25,500 nt of DNA from a virus. The stretch's first letter is position 1, and each line of letters begins with the position of its first letter. Below, piece after piece: positions 1 through 8,934 of the stretch. The notes under the pieces are model-generated. The model worked only from the letters and a program-made list of their open reading frames with translations, did no database searches and was not told the origin of the DNA. The stretch spans positions 1 to 25,500 of IMG/VR virus record IMGVR_UViG_3300032235_000080; one strand, given 5' to 3'. A program made the position numbers and the translations under genes.

Positions 1-1209
1 GTGAAGCTTTTCTGTAAGATTTGTTTCTGAAATCTTGTCTTCACTTATAGTCTCTTCTTGTGTTTTTACGACTTGTGAAATTTCTTCTGTATTCACATTA
101 AGAATATTATCACAGTCTTTTCCATCAGCGTCAACTTCTAAAAATTTAAAGATTGGGCTTTGGGCAGTTGCAATTTCGACGACCTTATACATTTTTTCTT
201 TGTAATTTACAAGGTCTCCATTGACTAAGTTAGCTGCTGCAAGTAGATTTACAAAAGGAATTGACTCGTTAGGGTCTCTAACAACAAGTTCTTCTGTATC
301 TTCTACTTCTTCAGTAGTTTCTTTAGCTACATCAACAGTTGTATCAATAGCAGTTTTAGTAGTTACTTCTTCAGTAATAGAGTCACTTTCTTCTGATTTT
401 CCAGCAATTGCTTGCTCTTCAGAAGGAGAAAGTGGTCTAGTACTTGTAGTCTCTTCTTCATCCATATTCATAGGTGGAACTCCTACCATACTAATATTGT
501 GCGTATGGCCTTCTGCTTCTTGTATAACACCAGCTATTACGCGGTGAGCGTGATTAGCCATATGAGAAGCATAAGTAGTTACGCCATTACCCATTTCATC
601 TAATTCTAGAGTATGATAATGGCCTTCGCACATATCTGAGATGCCAGCTTTAATACCGCGCATCATTTTTGTTTCTTCCTCAGTAGCTTCTTCAAAATTT
701 TGTAGGAAAGAACGATATTCATCCTCTGACCCATCAAAACTTTTACGTAAGCTGAATAAAGAATCTTGGTTACAAGGAACACTGACTATCGAAATTTCTA
801 GTAGTTCTACGTCAGTAATTAGCATTGTATCATCTTTGCTATTATACTTACCGTCTTTAACTCTAAAACCTACGCTAAAACTTTTTAGCGCACCATCTTT
901 AATAAGTGTATGTATACCATAGTTTTTCTCAGCAGCTTCACTTACGTTACCCTCTACATAAATACCTTTTTTATCGACAGTAATACTATCAAAACGTCCA
1001 ATAGGACAATCGTGTTTATGCTGGTATAACATAACTGGATTACGTCTAAAGTTTTCTACGCCTTTTGCCCATGCTTCGGCGGTAACAATATCGCCTGCAC
1101 GGTCTTTAGCAGTAGTATTAGCGTATCCAGCAATTTTTAAAGATTTATTTCCTTTAGAAATTGCTTTTGCTTCGAAAGAACTATTTAAATAAAATGTTTT
1201 ATCACTCAT
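1..1209 (-). CDS. HK97-type prohead serine protease, partial (C-terminus beyond window)
   Basis: The frame is open for 403 codons from ATG at 1209 to the left edge, so the protein is incomplete. Residues about 25-130 look like a Caudovirales prohead protease: IAGYANTTAKDRAGDIV, then MLYQHKHDCPIGR with a candidate catalytic His at 64 or 66, KSFSVGF with a candidate catalytic Ser at 110 or 112, and LLEISIVSVPCNQD. Such enzymes cleave scaffold and capsid N-termini during head maturation. After about residue 175 comes a His-rich stretch (GHYHTL, ASHMANHAHR, EGHTHN), then an acidic Ser/Thr/Glu-rich region. That is longer than a bare protease and could be a fused scaffold segment (inference). The start overlaps the portal stop in ATGAGTGA, and GAGGGA lies seven bases upstream as ribosome binding site. 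Order terminase, HNH, portal, protease supports the call. Confidence 0.85.
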   Translation of the reverse strand, partial: MSDKTFYLNSSFEAKAISKGNKSLKIAGYANTTAKDRAGDIVTAEAWAKGVENFRRNPVMLYQHKHDCPIGRFDSITVDKKGIYVEGNVSEAAEKNYGIHTLIKDGALKSFSVGFRVKDGKYNSKDDTMLITDVELLEISIVSVPCNQDSLFSLRKSFDGSEDEYRSFLQNFEEATEEETKMMRGIKAGISDMCEGHYHTLELDEMGNGVTTYASHMANHAHRVIAGVIQEAEGHTHNISMVGVPPMNMDEEETTSTRPLSPSEEQAIAGKSEESDSITEEVTTKTAIDTTVDVAKETTEEVEDTEELVVRDPNESIPFVNLLAAANLVNGDLVNYKEKMYKVVEIATAQSPIFKFLEVDADGKDCDNILNVNTEEISQVVKTQEETISEDKISETNLTEKLH

Positions 1210-2461
1210 TTGTTGTTCCCTCGCTGGTAGAAACTTCTTCAGAATCTACCGGTCTACCACCCTGGGTCGCGTCAGTTGCGCTTCCTGTAATGTTTTGTGG
1301 TATTCTTATTGTATCAAGTCCGTCAAGTTTTGCAAATCTTAATCCTTCACGAGCCTCATTTGGGGTTATAATTCCCGTATTGACTAGTGTTGAATAGTAA
1401 GTAGCTTGTGTTTTGTTGTCTGGCTGTAAAGCTGGTACAGACAAACGATCGGGTCTGATAACTATATTATTATTAAAGTAATGTGTAAACGCACTAGTAA
1501 ATTGATTTAGTATAGGTAAGATAGTGTGCAAGTAAAATAGCTTTTGGTTTGCATCAATATTTGCGTTATTACCTGACTTAAGCAGTACATAAGGTACGCC
1601 TAATGCTTTAGACATGTCTTGCTGTATACGCTCTACTGAGCCTTCGAAATCAAGTTGTTCAAAGTTCACAGTTGAGAACCTATCAATTTTTAATCCGCCA
1701 TCTAAGATAGCAGGATTTCTAGCACCATCAAAAATAGTGGTGTAGGTAGAGCGCCAAGCTTCTAATAATCTTTCTTTTACACGCTTCGATAGTATATTAT
1801 CGGTAGTAAGAACGAATCCTGGTAGTGCGTTGTTTTTGAAAAATTGACGCTGAAAATTAATCATATAGTAGTAAAGTTCAATTAGACGAAGTGCTGGTTT
1901 GAGTTTAGACACCCCTCTAAAAATCGATTCATCATTCTCAGCCATTACATGGATTATCTCAGAAGCTTCAAAGCGTATAGCCTGAGATTTTCTAGTCTGT
2001 TTGGCATAACCAAAGTAATCAGAGGAACGTTGATTAGATATTAAGTAGTTATAGTGAGATACGAAAGTTTTTTCGTCAGGTACTACCTCAACATCATTAG
2101 CAGGAAGTACGTATAAGCTTTCTCCATCATAATAAAAGAAAGCATTACCGTCTAAAATAAAATCTAAAAAAGCACGTCTAAACAAACGTACTCTATCCTC
2201 AAAAGGATTAGGTTTTACATTTAGTAGTTTATTTACTTTTTTAGCGGGGCCCGCACCCTCAACTACTAGAGGAATTTCTACACAAGCATTTATAATCATA
2301 TCTATAGATCTATGAATAATCTCAATATCTCTATAGGCTTGTTGATACTCAACTATAGTCTCTGGAGAAGCATACGGCTCCAAAGAAGCAATAGAGGGTT
2401 GTGCAGGGTTTAGCTTTTCTGAAAGCCAAGAACGCCATTGTGGTACTTCTTTAGTTACCAT
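1202..2461 (-). CDS. HK97-family phage portal protein
   Basis: This 419-residue protein has the usual length and features of the HK97 portal family: FILDGNAFFYYDG near the N-terminal third, a VEVVPDE-type strand, EIIHVMAENDESIFRGVS, QDMSKALGVPYVLL, and near the C-terminus TPNEAREGL. The portal forms the dodecameric ring at one capsid vertex, docks the terminase and passes DNA. The C-terminal 30 residues are low-complexity and acidic/Ser/Thr-rich. The start codon overlaps the stop of the HNH gene by 11 bases and the stop overlaps the protease start by 8, so the three are almost certainly translationally coupled. Call rests on motifs and gene order. Confidence 0.9.
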   Translation of the reverse strand: MVTKEVPQWRSWLSEKLNPAQPSIASLEPYASPETIVEYQQAYRDIEIIHRSIDMIINACVEIPLVVEGAGPAKKVNKLLNVKPNPFEDRVRLFRRAFLDFILDGNAFFYYDGESLYVLPANDVEVVPDEKTFVSHYNYLISNQRSSDYFGYAKQTRKSQAIRFEASEIIHVMAENDESIFRGVSKLKPALRLIELYYYMINFQRQFFKNNALPGFVLTTDNILSKRVKERLLEAWRSTYTTIFDGARNPAILDGGLKIDRFSTVNFEQLDFEGSVERIQQDMSKALGVPYVLLKSGNNANIDANQKLFYLHTILPILNQFTSAFTHYFNNNIVIRPDRLSVPALQPDNKTQATYYSTLVNTGIITPNEAREGLRFAKLDGLDTIRIPQNITGSATDATQGGRPVDSEEVSTSEGTTNE

Positions 2462-2828
2462 GTTTATCCCTTTGTATTTGTATCCAGTTTTTTATCTTAG
2501 GTGCCATAAAATTAGGATAAGTCTGTCCATATAAATTATGCAATCTCTTATGATGATCAGAGCATAGAGTATATAAATTACTATTATCTAATTCAGTAGC
2601 GTACTCGTGTGCAAATTTAACTCGCATCTCAAGTATCTGCTCTTCAGTATTAATTATCTTAATGTTATGTTTTATACACCATTGTGTAAACAGCTCACTA
2701 ACACTGTACAAGTGGTGTAGCTCTAAAAGCTTATCTGAGTTACAGATGTAGCAACATTCTCTAAGCTTATAATCTTTTTTAATATAGTCCCTGATATACT
2801 TAACTGGTAATCTTTTTAAATCAGTCAT
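2451..2828 (-). CDS. HNH endonuclease, terminase-associated
   Basis: This is a 125-residue HNH protein. Visible are a zinc-type C26-x-x-C29, the H38-H39 pair in ELHHL, N84, C89 in NLYTLCSDHH with H92-H93, and H97. In many HK97-like phages a small HNH protein encoded beside the terminase and portal is required for specific terminase cleavage during packaging (known for the family). Position between large terminase and portal fits that role better than a selfish homing enzyme (inference). Only a weak AGAG lies upstream of ATG at 2828. A candidate promoter sits so close that the transcript may have almost no leader. Confidence 0.8.
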   Translation of the reverse strand: MTDLKRLPVKYIRDYIKKDYKLRECCYICNSDKLLELHHLYSVSELFTQWCIKHNIKIINTEEQILEMRVKFAHEYATELDNSNLYTLCSDHHKRLHNLYGQTYPNFMAPKIKNWIQIQRDKHGN

Positions 2829-2836
2829 TAATTTAC

Positions 2837-2864
2837 TCTATATAATTTTAATAAAACTGTCCAA
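2837..2864 (-). promoter_or_regulatory. Candidate promoter before HNH-portal-protease
   Basis: TTGGAC (2859-2864) is followed after 16 bases by TATAGA (2837-2842). The -10 lies eight bases from the HNH ATG, so a transcript would have almost no leader. The TTTGGAC element recurs before the gene at 4418 and the gene at 22916. Confidence 0.4.
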
Positions 2865-2868
2865 ATAT

Positions 2869-4119
2869 TTAATTGTAAATTGATATTGAACTCATCTTAT
2901 GGTGTGTGTATATAGCGTAACGCACAGCATCACAAGGATGAGATGCCCAATCGTGAACAGGTTTTGGGATATCCGTTGACTGATTCCACTTATACGATGA
3001 CATTGCGTGAAAAGTATGTGCACCGCCATCATTATCAAATAATAGTTTATCGTGTTCTACCACTGTTTGCACAAAGCTAATGCCATCATTGACAGATTTA
3101 ATAGCGTTTTCACAATATATATCATAGTCGTACGCAAAGTCAGCTTTTACTTGCTGCGCAGCGCTATCAATATAAATAGTATCTATACGCCATTCATCTA
3201 TTTTTTCTTGTATTACAGAGGCTAGTTCAGATGTTGTAGATTCTTTGGATATATATTCATCTATAATATAGTATTTTTCTCCATCAAAACCTACTACAAC
3301 AAATACGTTTTCGTCTCTATATCCAACGTCAAGCCCTGCGATAACTTCAACAAATTTTCTAGTTTGGAAGTCTCCTTTATGTTTTTCCTCATCAAGGTAT
3401 TCATAAATCTGGCTTTCTGTTGTAGTCCACTCGCACTCATATTCCTGTAGGAATAATGCACGAGTCATGGTTTTCTTAGCTTCAGCAATATCTTTTTCAG
3501 ATAAGCGAGGATTAGAACGCCAAGTGTATATAGCAGAACCCCACTCTGGAAAGTTTTCTGGATCTTGACCGCGCATATAGTAGTTGTATAAATAGTTTCC
3601 TTTACCACGAGGAGTGGAAATCCATAAACAACGAGAATCGGTGAAGGTAGATAAGGCAGGACGCAAGTCTCTTAAGAAATATTCATCATCAGGAATAATA
3701 GCGGCTTCGTCGATTATAAGTAAGTTAGCAGCACGACCAACTAAAGAATCACGGTTATTAGCGGATAACAATCTGAATATTGAACCATTAATAAGTTTAA
3801 CTACTTTATCTTTTTGGTTAAACTTATCTACCTCAATATTCATTTGCTTGATTAAATCAGTTACATAATCCCAAATAATAGAAGATAGCGTAAAGTTAGG
3901 AGCAACTACCATAACCTGCTGTCCTGGTTCAAGCAGTTTTGCGAATGCAAGAAGGGCCGCCGCATAGGATTTACCTGTACGACGGCCCGCTATATGAACC
4001 CAAAAACGCTTATTATTTAATCCTTCAACCATTGCCTTTTGTCCTTCATTGAAGGTTACAGCATTAGGTAAACGTTGAAGTAATTTGTCGATTGGTAACT
4101 TAAAAAACTGTGTACTCAT
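2869..4119 (-). CDS. Terminase large subunit (ATPase/nuclease)
   Basis: A 416-residue DNA-packaging motor. The N-terminal ATPase has Walker A GRRTGKS at 45-51, Walker B LLIIDEA at 133-139 with the D137-E138 pair, and the coupling motif STPRGKGN at 168-175. The C-terminal RNase H-like nuclease shows the three expected acidic residues: D264 in GLDVGY, D318 in YIDSA and D397 in CDAVRY. It translocates DNA through the portal and cuts the concatemer. Length is typical for a compact TerL. Its ATG overlaps the stop of the upstream membrane-protein gene in ATGA. The likely small subunit is not next to it but about 16 kb away, beyond the tail, fibre and glycosyltransferase genes. Confidence 0.93.
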   Translation of the reverse strand: MSTQFFKLPIDKLLQRLPNAVTFNEGQKAMVEGLNNKRFWVHIAGRRTGKSYAAALLAFAKLLEPGQQVMVVAPNFTLSSIIWDYVTDLIKQMNIEVDKFNQKDKVVKLINGSIFRLLSANNRDSLVGRAANLLIIDEAAIIPDDEYFLRDLRPALSTFTDSRCLWISTPRGKGNYLYNYYMRGQDPENFPEWGSAIYTWRSNPRLSEKDIAEAKKTMTRALFLQEYECEWTTTESQIYEYLDEEKHKGDFQTRKFVEVIAGLDVGYRDENVFVVVGFDGEKYYIIDEYISKESTTSELASVIQEKIDEWRIDTIYIDSAAQQVKADFAYDYDIYCENAIKSVNDGISFVQTVVEHDKLLFDNDGGAHTFHAMSSYKWNQSTDIPKPVHDWASHPCDAVRYAIYTHHKMSSISIYN

Positions 4120-4418
4120 TTAGGTAGGGTATCGTATATCATTACAAAAAAGGCTGCTAAGCTGGCAATAATTCCACCAACCCAAAGCAAGGTTTTTAAC
4201 GAGGTCTTGCCCTCAGTTGCTAAAGACTGTAGAGAAGAAATTGCTGCATTCTGCGCTTCCATTTCTTTTCTCATAGTTTCTAGACAGGCTAATATGTGGT
4301 CAAATCTTTGCTCATTTACGCCTTCAAGAGTCGCTATTGCTGTTCTATTATTATTTGAACGCTCATGAAGACTATTAAGCTCTGATCTAATTTGATCTAG
4401 CTCTCTACTTGTTTCCAT
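4116..4418 (-). CDS. Small coiled-coil protein with C-terminal membrane segment (XhlA-like)
   Basis: A 100-residue protein. Residues 1-70 are charged and heptad-like (ELDQIRSELNSLHERS, then repeated hydrophobic spacing), predicting a coiled coil. Residues about 75-95 (LLWVGGIIASLAAFFVMIY) form one transmembrane helix ending in DTLPK. This layout matches XhlA-like lysis-associated proteins and some holin or spanin accessory proteins, so a lysis or membrane role is plausible, but the sequence gives no catalytic motif. It has a good ribosome site (AGGTG) and its stop overlaps the terminase start, so packaging and this protein are co-translated. A near-consensus promoter lies 62 bp upstream. Confidence 0.7.
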   Translation of the reverse strand: METSRELDQIRSELNSLHERSNNNRTAIATLEGVNEQRFDHILACLETMRKEMEAQNAAISSLQSLATEGKTSLKTLLWVGGIIASLAAFFVMIYDTLPK

Positions 4419-4480
4419 AATTCACCTATAGTCTTCTCGAAAACTAAGTATACAGCAAGGTTACTTACTGCACCTGTATT

Positions 4481-4509
4481 AGTATAACAAATGCATTAAA
4501 AAAGTCCAA
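4481..4509 (-). promoter_or_regulatory. Near-consensus promoter before the membrane protein-terminase unit
   Basis: TTGGAC (4504-4509), 17-bp spacer, TATACT (4481-4486). This is close to a sigma70 consensus and lies in the 95-bp gap after the trimodular enzyme, the longest gap in this part of the structural block. It would drive the small membrane protein and the terminase. Confidence 0.55.
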
Positions 4510-4513
4510 AAAT

Positions 4514-6442
4514 TTAAGTGCAAGTATTTATATTAGCTTTCTTAAAATGGTAATCACCATCAACATCACCACTCGTAAAATTGTTAATCAGAGTAAATCC
4601 TAAAGTAGACATATAGTCGGTAATCTGCTGTATTTTAGGAGCACCTAGATTATAGTCCACGTGCTGAGCTTCTAATATAACATCTTTACAATTTGCTAAA
4701 CAAGCTTGAGCGCCTCGTAGCACATCTAGTTCTGCTCCTTGTACATCCATCTTAATTAGATCAGGTAAAGGCCAGTTATTATTTTTTACAATAGTGTCTA
4801 GTGTATAACCTATTTTTAAACGTTTATGGCTATCATTATAAGCTGTTGAGTTTTCACGATAATACGAGTTGCCACCCGGATGATCAAGATTTTCATAGAA
4901 CTCTACAGTCTTATTATCGCTATCAGTTAGCACTCCGTTATACCAAGGAAGCCCAGAACGAATATGAAATGGTTTAACTGATTCTGTAGCATCAAATAAA
5001 TAGTAAGAAGCGCTAGGCCAAGCTTCTTTAGCTTTTCTAGTCCAGTGTAATACACAAGCACCTATATCATACACTACTGAAGGATTAACTTGCATAGTTT
5101 TTAGATAAGCTGCATGCTCTGCAGGAAGTAGATCACGTTCAGCTGTTTCTTCTAGAACGCTTTTCTTATGAACGACAAAACGCGTAGAACCTAAGTGATC
5201 ACAATGAATAGAAGTATCAGCCCAAACCTTAAAACCATAACGTCTAGCTTGCAAACAAAAATAAATATCTTCACTAAAAGTGTTTGCGTGGTTTAGTGCT
5301 GAACGATAAACAAAATGCGGATAAGGTAATGTACGTAGAACTTCTGAGTCAATTAAACAACAGCCAAGGCCGCAAGCAGCTACTTCTACAACTCCTTTGT
5401 CGCGAAGTAAGTCATAGTCGATATTAGTAACTCCACCGTTATCTATATCTCTATATATTTCAAGAGTGTGCTGATCTGGTTTTCTCTGAATATAAAGTCC
5501 AGAAATAACATCTTTTTTAGCAGCTAGCATTTTAACTAGAGTATCTTTTGGCAATACAATATCACTATCTACGCAGAATAAATAGTCATATCGCTTGCCC
5601 CACTCAGCGATTAGATTACGAATTTGATCAATTTGATATCCATAAAAATATTGAAAATCTGTACTATATCCCGCAGGAACATCTAAGTCATAAATAGATT
5701 TGAAAGTTTCAGCTTCAATATTACGATTAGTAGGGATAGCAATCAATATACGTTTTGACTTATTAAAGCGAGTATAGTCAATAGGATAACGCATAGCCCA
5801 TTCTTGGTAGAACGGTAGTTCTATATCGTGTACTCCAGCCGTAATAGTCTTATCGCTAGTAGTAGCGGCCATAGGAGAGTAGAACTTAATATTATAAATT
5901 AAATAGTTATCTAATCCCTTATGTAAATGATAATGAAAAATAGTATCATCACCAAAATATATTTGCAACTCGCTACGAATTGGTATCCAGTTTGCTTTGT
6001 GCACAAACATTAGCTGACCAAAACAATGAATTATATCGCCTGGATTCCATTTTATAAAACTAATACTACCGTCAGTAGTAGGTGGTTGATTAAAATGAGC
6101 TTCGCCAGTAATAATACCGTGCGCTCCAAGTTCAGGAACAATTCGATGATATATTTTATCAAATAAACTTATATCAAACTCAATATCATCGTTAGCGATA
6201 CACAGTTTATCGTTTTTAGATAGCGCTACACCTAAATTCCATCCAGGATTTACCTTAATATTATGTGTTTGGTTTAGCATCTTTACTTTAGGATGCTTAA
6301 GTTGCGGCCAATCAGGTGTTTTAGACACATCGTTATTAACTAGTAGTATTTCTTCTACTAGCGGGTGGGCGATATACCCGTCTAGTGCGCGTTGAAATAC
6401 ATCTAAACAACGCCACATGGTTAAAGTTACTACGGAAAACAT
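4514..6442 (-). CDS. Trimodular enzyme: two GT-A glycosyltransferase domains plus FkbM methyltransferase
   Basis: The 642 residues divide into three. Residues 1-215 resemble a GT2-type GT-A fold (EILLVNND, then KLCIANDDIEF with an acidic NDD at 84-86). Residues 229-430 are a second GT-A-like domain (RILIAIPTNRNIEAETF, then DYLFCVDSDIVLPKD with DSD at 292-294, and FSEDIYFCLQARRYG). Residues 445-640 resemble FkbM SAM-dependent methyltransferases (VVYDIGACVLHW around 457-466, LIKMDVQGAELDVLRGA around 562-578). The expected activity is transfer of sugars and methylation of the glycan. Start ATG at 6442 follows AGGA. Only six bases separate it from the upstream glycosyltransferase stop, so the two enzymes form one unit. 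The acceptor is unknown; neighbouring fibre proteins are candidates. Confidence 0.8.
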   Translation of the reverse strand: MFSVVTLTMWRCLDVFQRALDGYIAHPLVEEILLVNNDVSKTPDWPQLKHPKVKMLNQTHNIKVNPGWNLGVALSKNDKLCIANDDIEFDISLFDKIYHRIVPELGAHGIITGEAHFNQPPTTDGSISFIKWNPGDIIHCFGQLMFVHKANWIPIRSELQIYFGDDTIFHYHLHKGLDNYLIYNIKFYSPMAATTSDKTITAGVHDIELPFYQEWAMRYPIDYTRFNKSKRILIAIPTNRNIEAETFKSIYDLDVPAGYSTDFQYFYGYQIDQIRNLIAEWGKRYDYLFCVDSDIVLPKDTLVKMLAAKKDVISGLYIQRKPDQHTLEIYRDIDNGGVTNIDYDLLRDKGVVEVAACGLGCCLIDSEVLRTLPYPHFVYRSALNHANTFSEDIYFCLQARRYGFKVWADTSIHCDHLGSTRFVVHKKSVLEETAERDLLPAEHAAYLKTMQVNPSVVYDIGACVLHWTRKAKEAWPSASYYLFDATESVKPFHIRSGLPWYNGVLTDSDNKTVEFYENLDHPGGNSYYRENSTAYNDSHKRLKIGYTLDTIVKNNNWPLPDLIKMDVQGAELDVLRGAQACLANCKDVILEAQHVDYNLGAPKIQQITDYMSTLGFTLINNFTSGDVDGDYHFKKANINTCT

Positions 6443-6448
6443 TATATT

Positions 6449-8437
6449 TTAGGTCCTAGAGTTGATTTTTTGTTCATTAGCATTGACTTTATAGTCATTA
6501 ATAGGGTTTAGATCATTATAATTACATACAATTTCCTGAACAGCGAGCGGATTTACGCTGCGTTCAATTAAATCGTAAAAAAGTGGGTTATCGGCACCAG
6601 CGGTGTACCATTTTTCATTGCGCTTATACTGTGCAGATTCTAGAGAATGTGTATTCAACCCTAGTGTAGTGCGCAAATGAGTATAAGGTATGCCCCAATT
6701 AAACTTATGAGATCTATAACTGCGATTTTTAATTACATCTGGAGGATATTGTTGTGCTACAAGAGGTATGTTATCAGCTAAACTCCACATAGATCCGTAT
6801 GTAAAGTCGTGTCCACGAGCATAAATGTCATTATAAAACTTAAATATGCTGTTATTGTTGGTTAACCAGTCGTCTCCGTCAAGTAACATTACAATATCGT
6901 CTGGACGAGTCTTTGAAAAACAATAAAACTGATTACCAATAGCATACTGTTTTGTCTCATTTGACATAAGTATAAACTTATTCTTTATACTATCTGGTAA
7001 GTCAATAATAACATCTAGCGCTGCTTTAAATGATTTGTCAGTAGATACGTCATCAATTAAATAATGAACATAGTTATCATAATCTTGTTGTGCTACAGAT
7101 TCAATACAGCGAGCGATATAAGATTCAGCATTATAAAAAGGAGAAATGATAACAATGCGTCGCTCAGGACCATAACTGCTATACTGTTGCATGTTTTCTG
7201 GATTATTAAATCGTCTATTAAAGATCCTAGCAACTTTAGTATTTATACGAGAAACGTCTCTATATTGTTGAACTGGTAGAAAACGCTTAAACTGCTTATA
7301 AAAGTGTTGATGCCACTGAAGTGCTACGCTATCCCAGCCAGCAATATCATCTACAACAGCACAAGCATGTTGTTTTTGCTGAAGTAGATATGGATTATAA
7401 TATGCTCGTAGTGTTTCTTCTACAAAAGCAATAGCTTGAGATTGCTCGTCAATTCGAGGAAATAGGGAATTAGGAGTTGTAGAATACGGAAGCTTATAAC
7501 AAGCAGCATCTATAGCTGTCTCTTCTAGTGCTCCGAACCTAGCTGTAATAATAGGAGTACGATATAGCAGCGATTCTAAACTAGAAATGCCAAACGTTTC
7601 TGGGAATGCAGTAGGATACAACATAAAACTAGCGCGTGCTAATAGCGAGGCTATCTCGCTCTGCTTAATAACTCCAGTGAATGTCACTCCTAAATTACGT
7701 AAACTTACATCATTTACTAAGTCACGAACTGTACGTTCTTGTTCATCAGGCTCAGCGCCTTCTCTAAAGCGATAGTAGCCACCAATGCATATTAGTTTAG
7801 CATCAGGAATAGCTGTTTTAACACGTGGCCAAATGTTCCGAACTAGTGGGATTAGCCCCTTAGTAGCACTTGCGTTATATACAAAAAGATTACGATCTTT
7901 TGCGGTAATATCTACGTGTTCTATATGTTTTACAGCACCGTTACGTGTCTGAAAAATATGCGGCTTAAGCATTTCAAAATTGCGACGAGCGCCGTGATCA
8001 CAGTTGCTCGCGTAAATAGTATGAAAATCGCTAAGTGTGAATATACGATGAATGAACCCACCGATCACCATAGCTTCTAAATCTTGGTCGCCATCAGTAA
8101 ACGTATCATGCATCCATAGAATGCGATACGGCGCTGCCATAACTAGCGGAGCGTAAGGATTACCAGCTCTAAAAGGTTTAATAGTACGTGAGGCTATTAC
8201 AATGTCATAACGCTCACTCGCATCAAGCTGTGAATGATCTACGTAGTGTACACCATCATATGTTCCTGGGCTTGCTTCAGAATCTATACACGAGCAGTAA
8301 ACGGTTACGGAGTAACCTAGCTTTACAAGCTCTCGTGACATAAGAATAACCGCAGACTCTGATCCACCGAGTCCGCGGTTATTAAGAGTATTTCCATCGT
8401 AGGTTAAGCCTAACAAGTCTATAATAGCTATTTTCAT
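6449..8437 (-). CDS. Bifunctional glycosyltransferase, GT4-like plus GT2-like
   Basis: A 662-residue protein with two catalytic halves. Residues 1-385 fit a GT-B fold of family 4: the N-terminal GLGGSE loop at 22-27, LFVYNASATKG around 184-194, and FPETFGISSLES at 278-289 with the diagnostic E-x7-E (E280, E288). Residues 427-620 fit a GT-A fold of family 2: RIVIISPFYNAESYIARCIE, IDDVSTD at 461-467, and LLDGDDW at 518-524 carrying the metal-binding DGDD. No signal peptide or membrane segment is seen, so it should act in the cytoplasm. The ribosome site is TAAGGT before ATG at 8437. An extended -10 promoter lies about 25 bp upstream, suggesting separate expression of the glycan genes. Confidence 0.85.
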   Translation of the reverse strand: MKIAIIDLLGLTYDGNTLNNRGLGGSESAVILMSRELVKLGYSVTVYCSCIDSEASPGTYDGVHYVDHSQLDASERYDIVIASRTIKPFRAGNPYAPLVMAAPYRILWMHDTFTDGDQDLEAMVIGGFIHRIFTLSDFHTIYASNCDHGARRNFEMLKPHIFQTRNGAVKHIEHVDITAKDRNLFVYNASATKGLIPLVRNIWPRVKTAIPDAKLICIGGYYRFREGAEPDEQERTVRDLVNDVSLRNLGVTFTGVIKQSEIASLLARASFMLYPTAFPETFGISSLESLLYRTPIITARFGALEETAIDAACYKLPYSTTPNSLFPRIDEQSQAIAFVEETLRAYYNPYLLQQKQHACAVVDDIAGWDSVALQWHQHFYKQFKRFLPVQQYRDVSRINTKVARIFNRRFNNPENMQQYSSYGPERRIVIISPFYNAESYIARCIESVAQQDYDNYVHYLIDDVSTDKSFKAALDVIIDLPDSIKNKFILMSNETKQYAIGNQFYCFSKTRPDDIVMLLDGDDWLTNNNSIFKFYNDIYARGHDFTYGSMWSLADNIPLVAQQYPPDVIKNRSYRSHKFNWGIPYTHLRTTLGLNTHSLESAQYKRNEKWYTAGADNPLFYDLIERSVNPLAVQEIVCNYNDLNPINDYKVNANEQKINSRT

Positions 8438-8461
8438 TGTATTACCTTAGTTTATAAGATA

Positions 8462-8470
8462 ATTATAACA
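8462..8470 (-). promoter_or_regulatory. Extended -10 promoter before the glycosyltransferases
   Basis: The minus strand reads TGTTATAAT here: a perfect TATAAT (8462-8467) with the extended TG one base upstream. No good -35 is seen at standard spacing (TTGTGG is 19 bp away). It lies in a 69-bp gap, about 25 bases before the ATG at 8437. Confidence 0.5.
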
Positions 8471-8506
8471 TAGCGTTTATATTTTACCACAACTTTATTA
8501 AAGCAA

Positions 8507-8923
8507 TTATTCAGGCTGTTCAGGCCAAGAAATAAAGAATGGATCTAGATTATTTACATTATTGTAAATGTCTCTTAGAGCTTGTCTATAATCAATCCAC
8601 GGAGTGGACAGAGGGATGCCAGACTCATAAGCTTTAATAGCTTTATAGTCTGTTTGAGACAGTAGTCTCACGGCTTCGGTCTGAATTGCAGTCCATTGGT
8701 TCGCTATATCAGAGTTATTAGGAGCACGAACAACCCAAGCGTTGCCTATCCATTCTAAAACATCTGGATAACTATAGCTAGGAGGATCCGATACTTCAAC
8801 GTATCCTGCATCTGTTATTTCTTCGTTAGTAAAAGTACTAGAATCTGTCCTAGTCATGCCATTAGATAATCTAATCCTATCTGGTAAGGATGTAGGAAAA
8901 TTACCATTATGTGAGTATAGCAT
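8507..8923 (-). CDS. Phage tail-fibre assembly chaperone-like protein
   Basis: This 138-residue protein has a C-terminal half typical of phage tail assembly chaperone domains: AIQTEAVRLLSQTDYKAI, then TPWIDYRQALRDIY, ending in ISWPEQPE. These small proteins help fold or attach tail fibres and often follow the fibre gene directly. That is the case here, since it lies 11 bases after the glycine-rich adhesin gene. The N-terminal 60 residues (YPDVLEWIGNAWVVR) resemble the variable part that contacts the fibre. Ribosome site GGAGA precedes ATG at 8923. Confidence 0.75.
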   Translation of the reverse strand: MLYSHNGNFPTSLPDRIRLSNGMTRTDSSTFTNEEITDAGYVEVSDPPSYSYPDVLEWIGNAWVVRAPNNSDIANQWTAIQTEAVRLLSQTDYKAIKAYESGIPLSTPWIDYRQALRDIYNNVNNLDPFFISWPEQPE

Positions 8924-8934
8924 TTAAATCTCCA

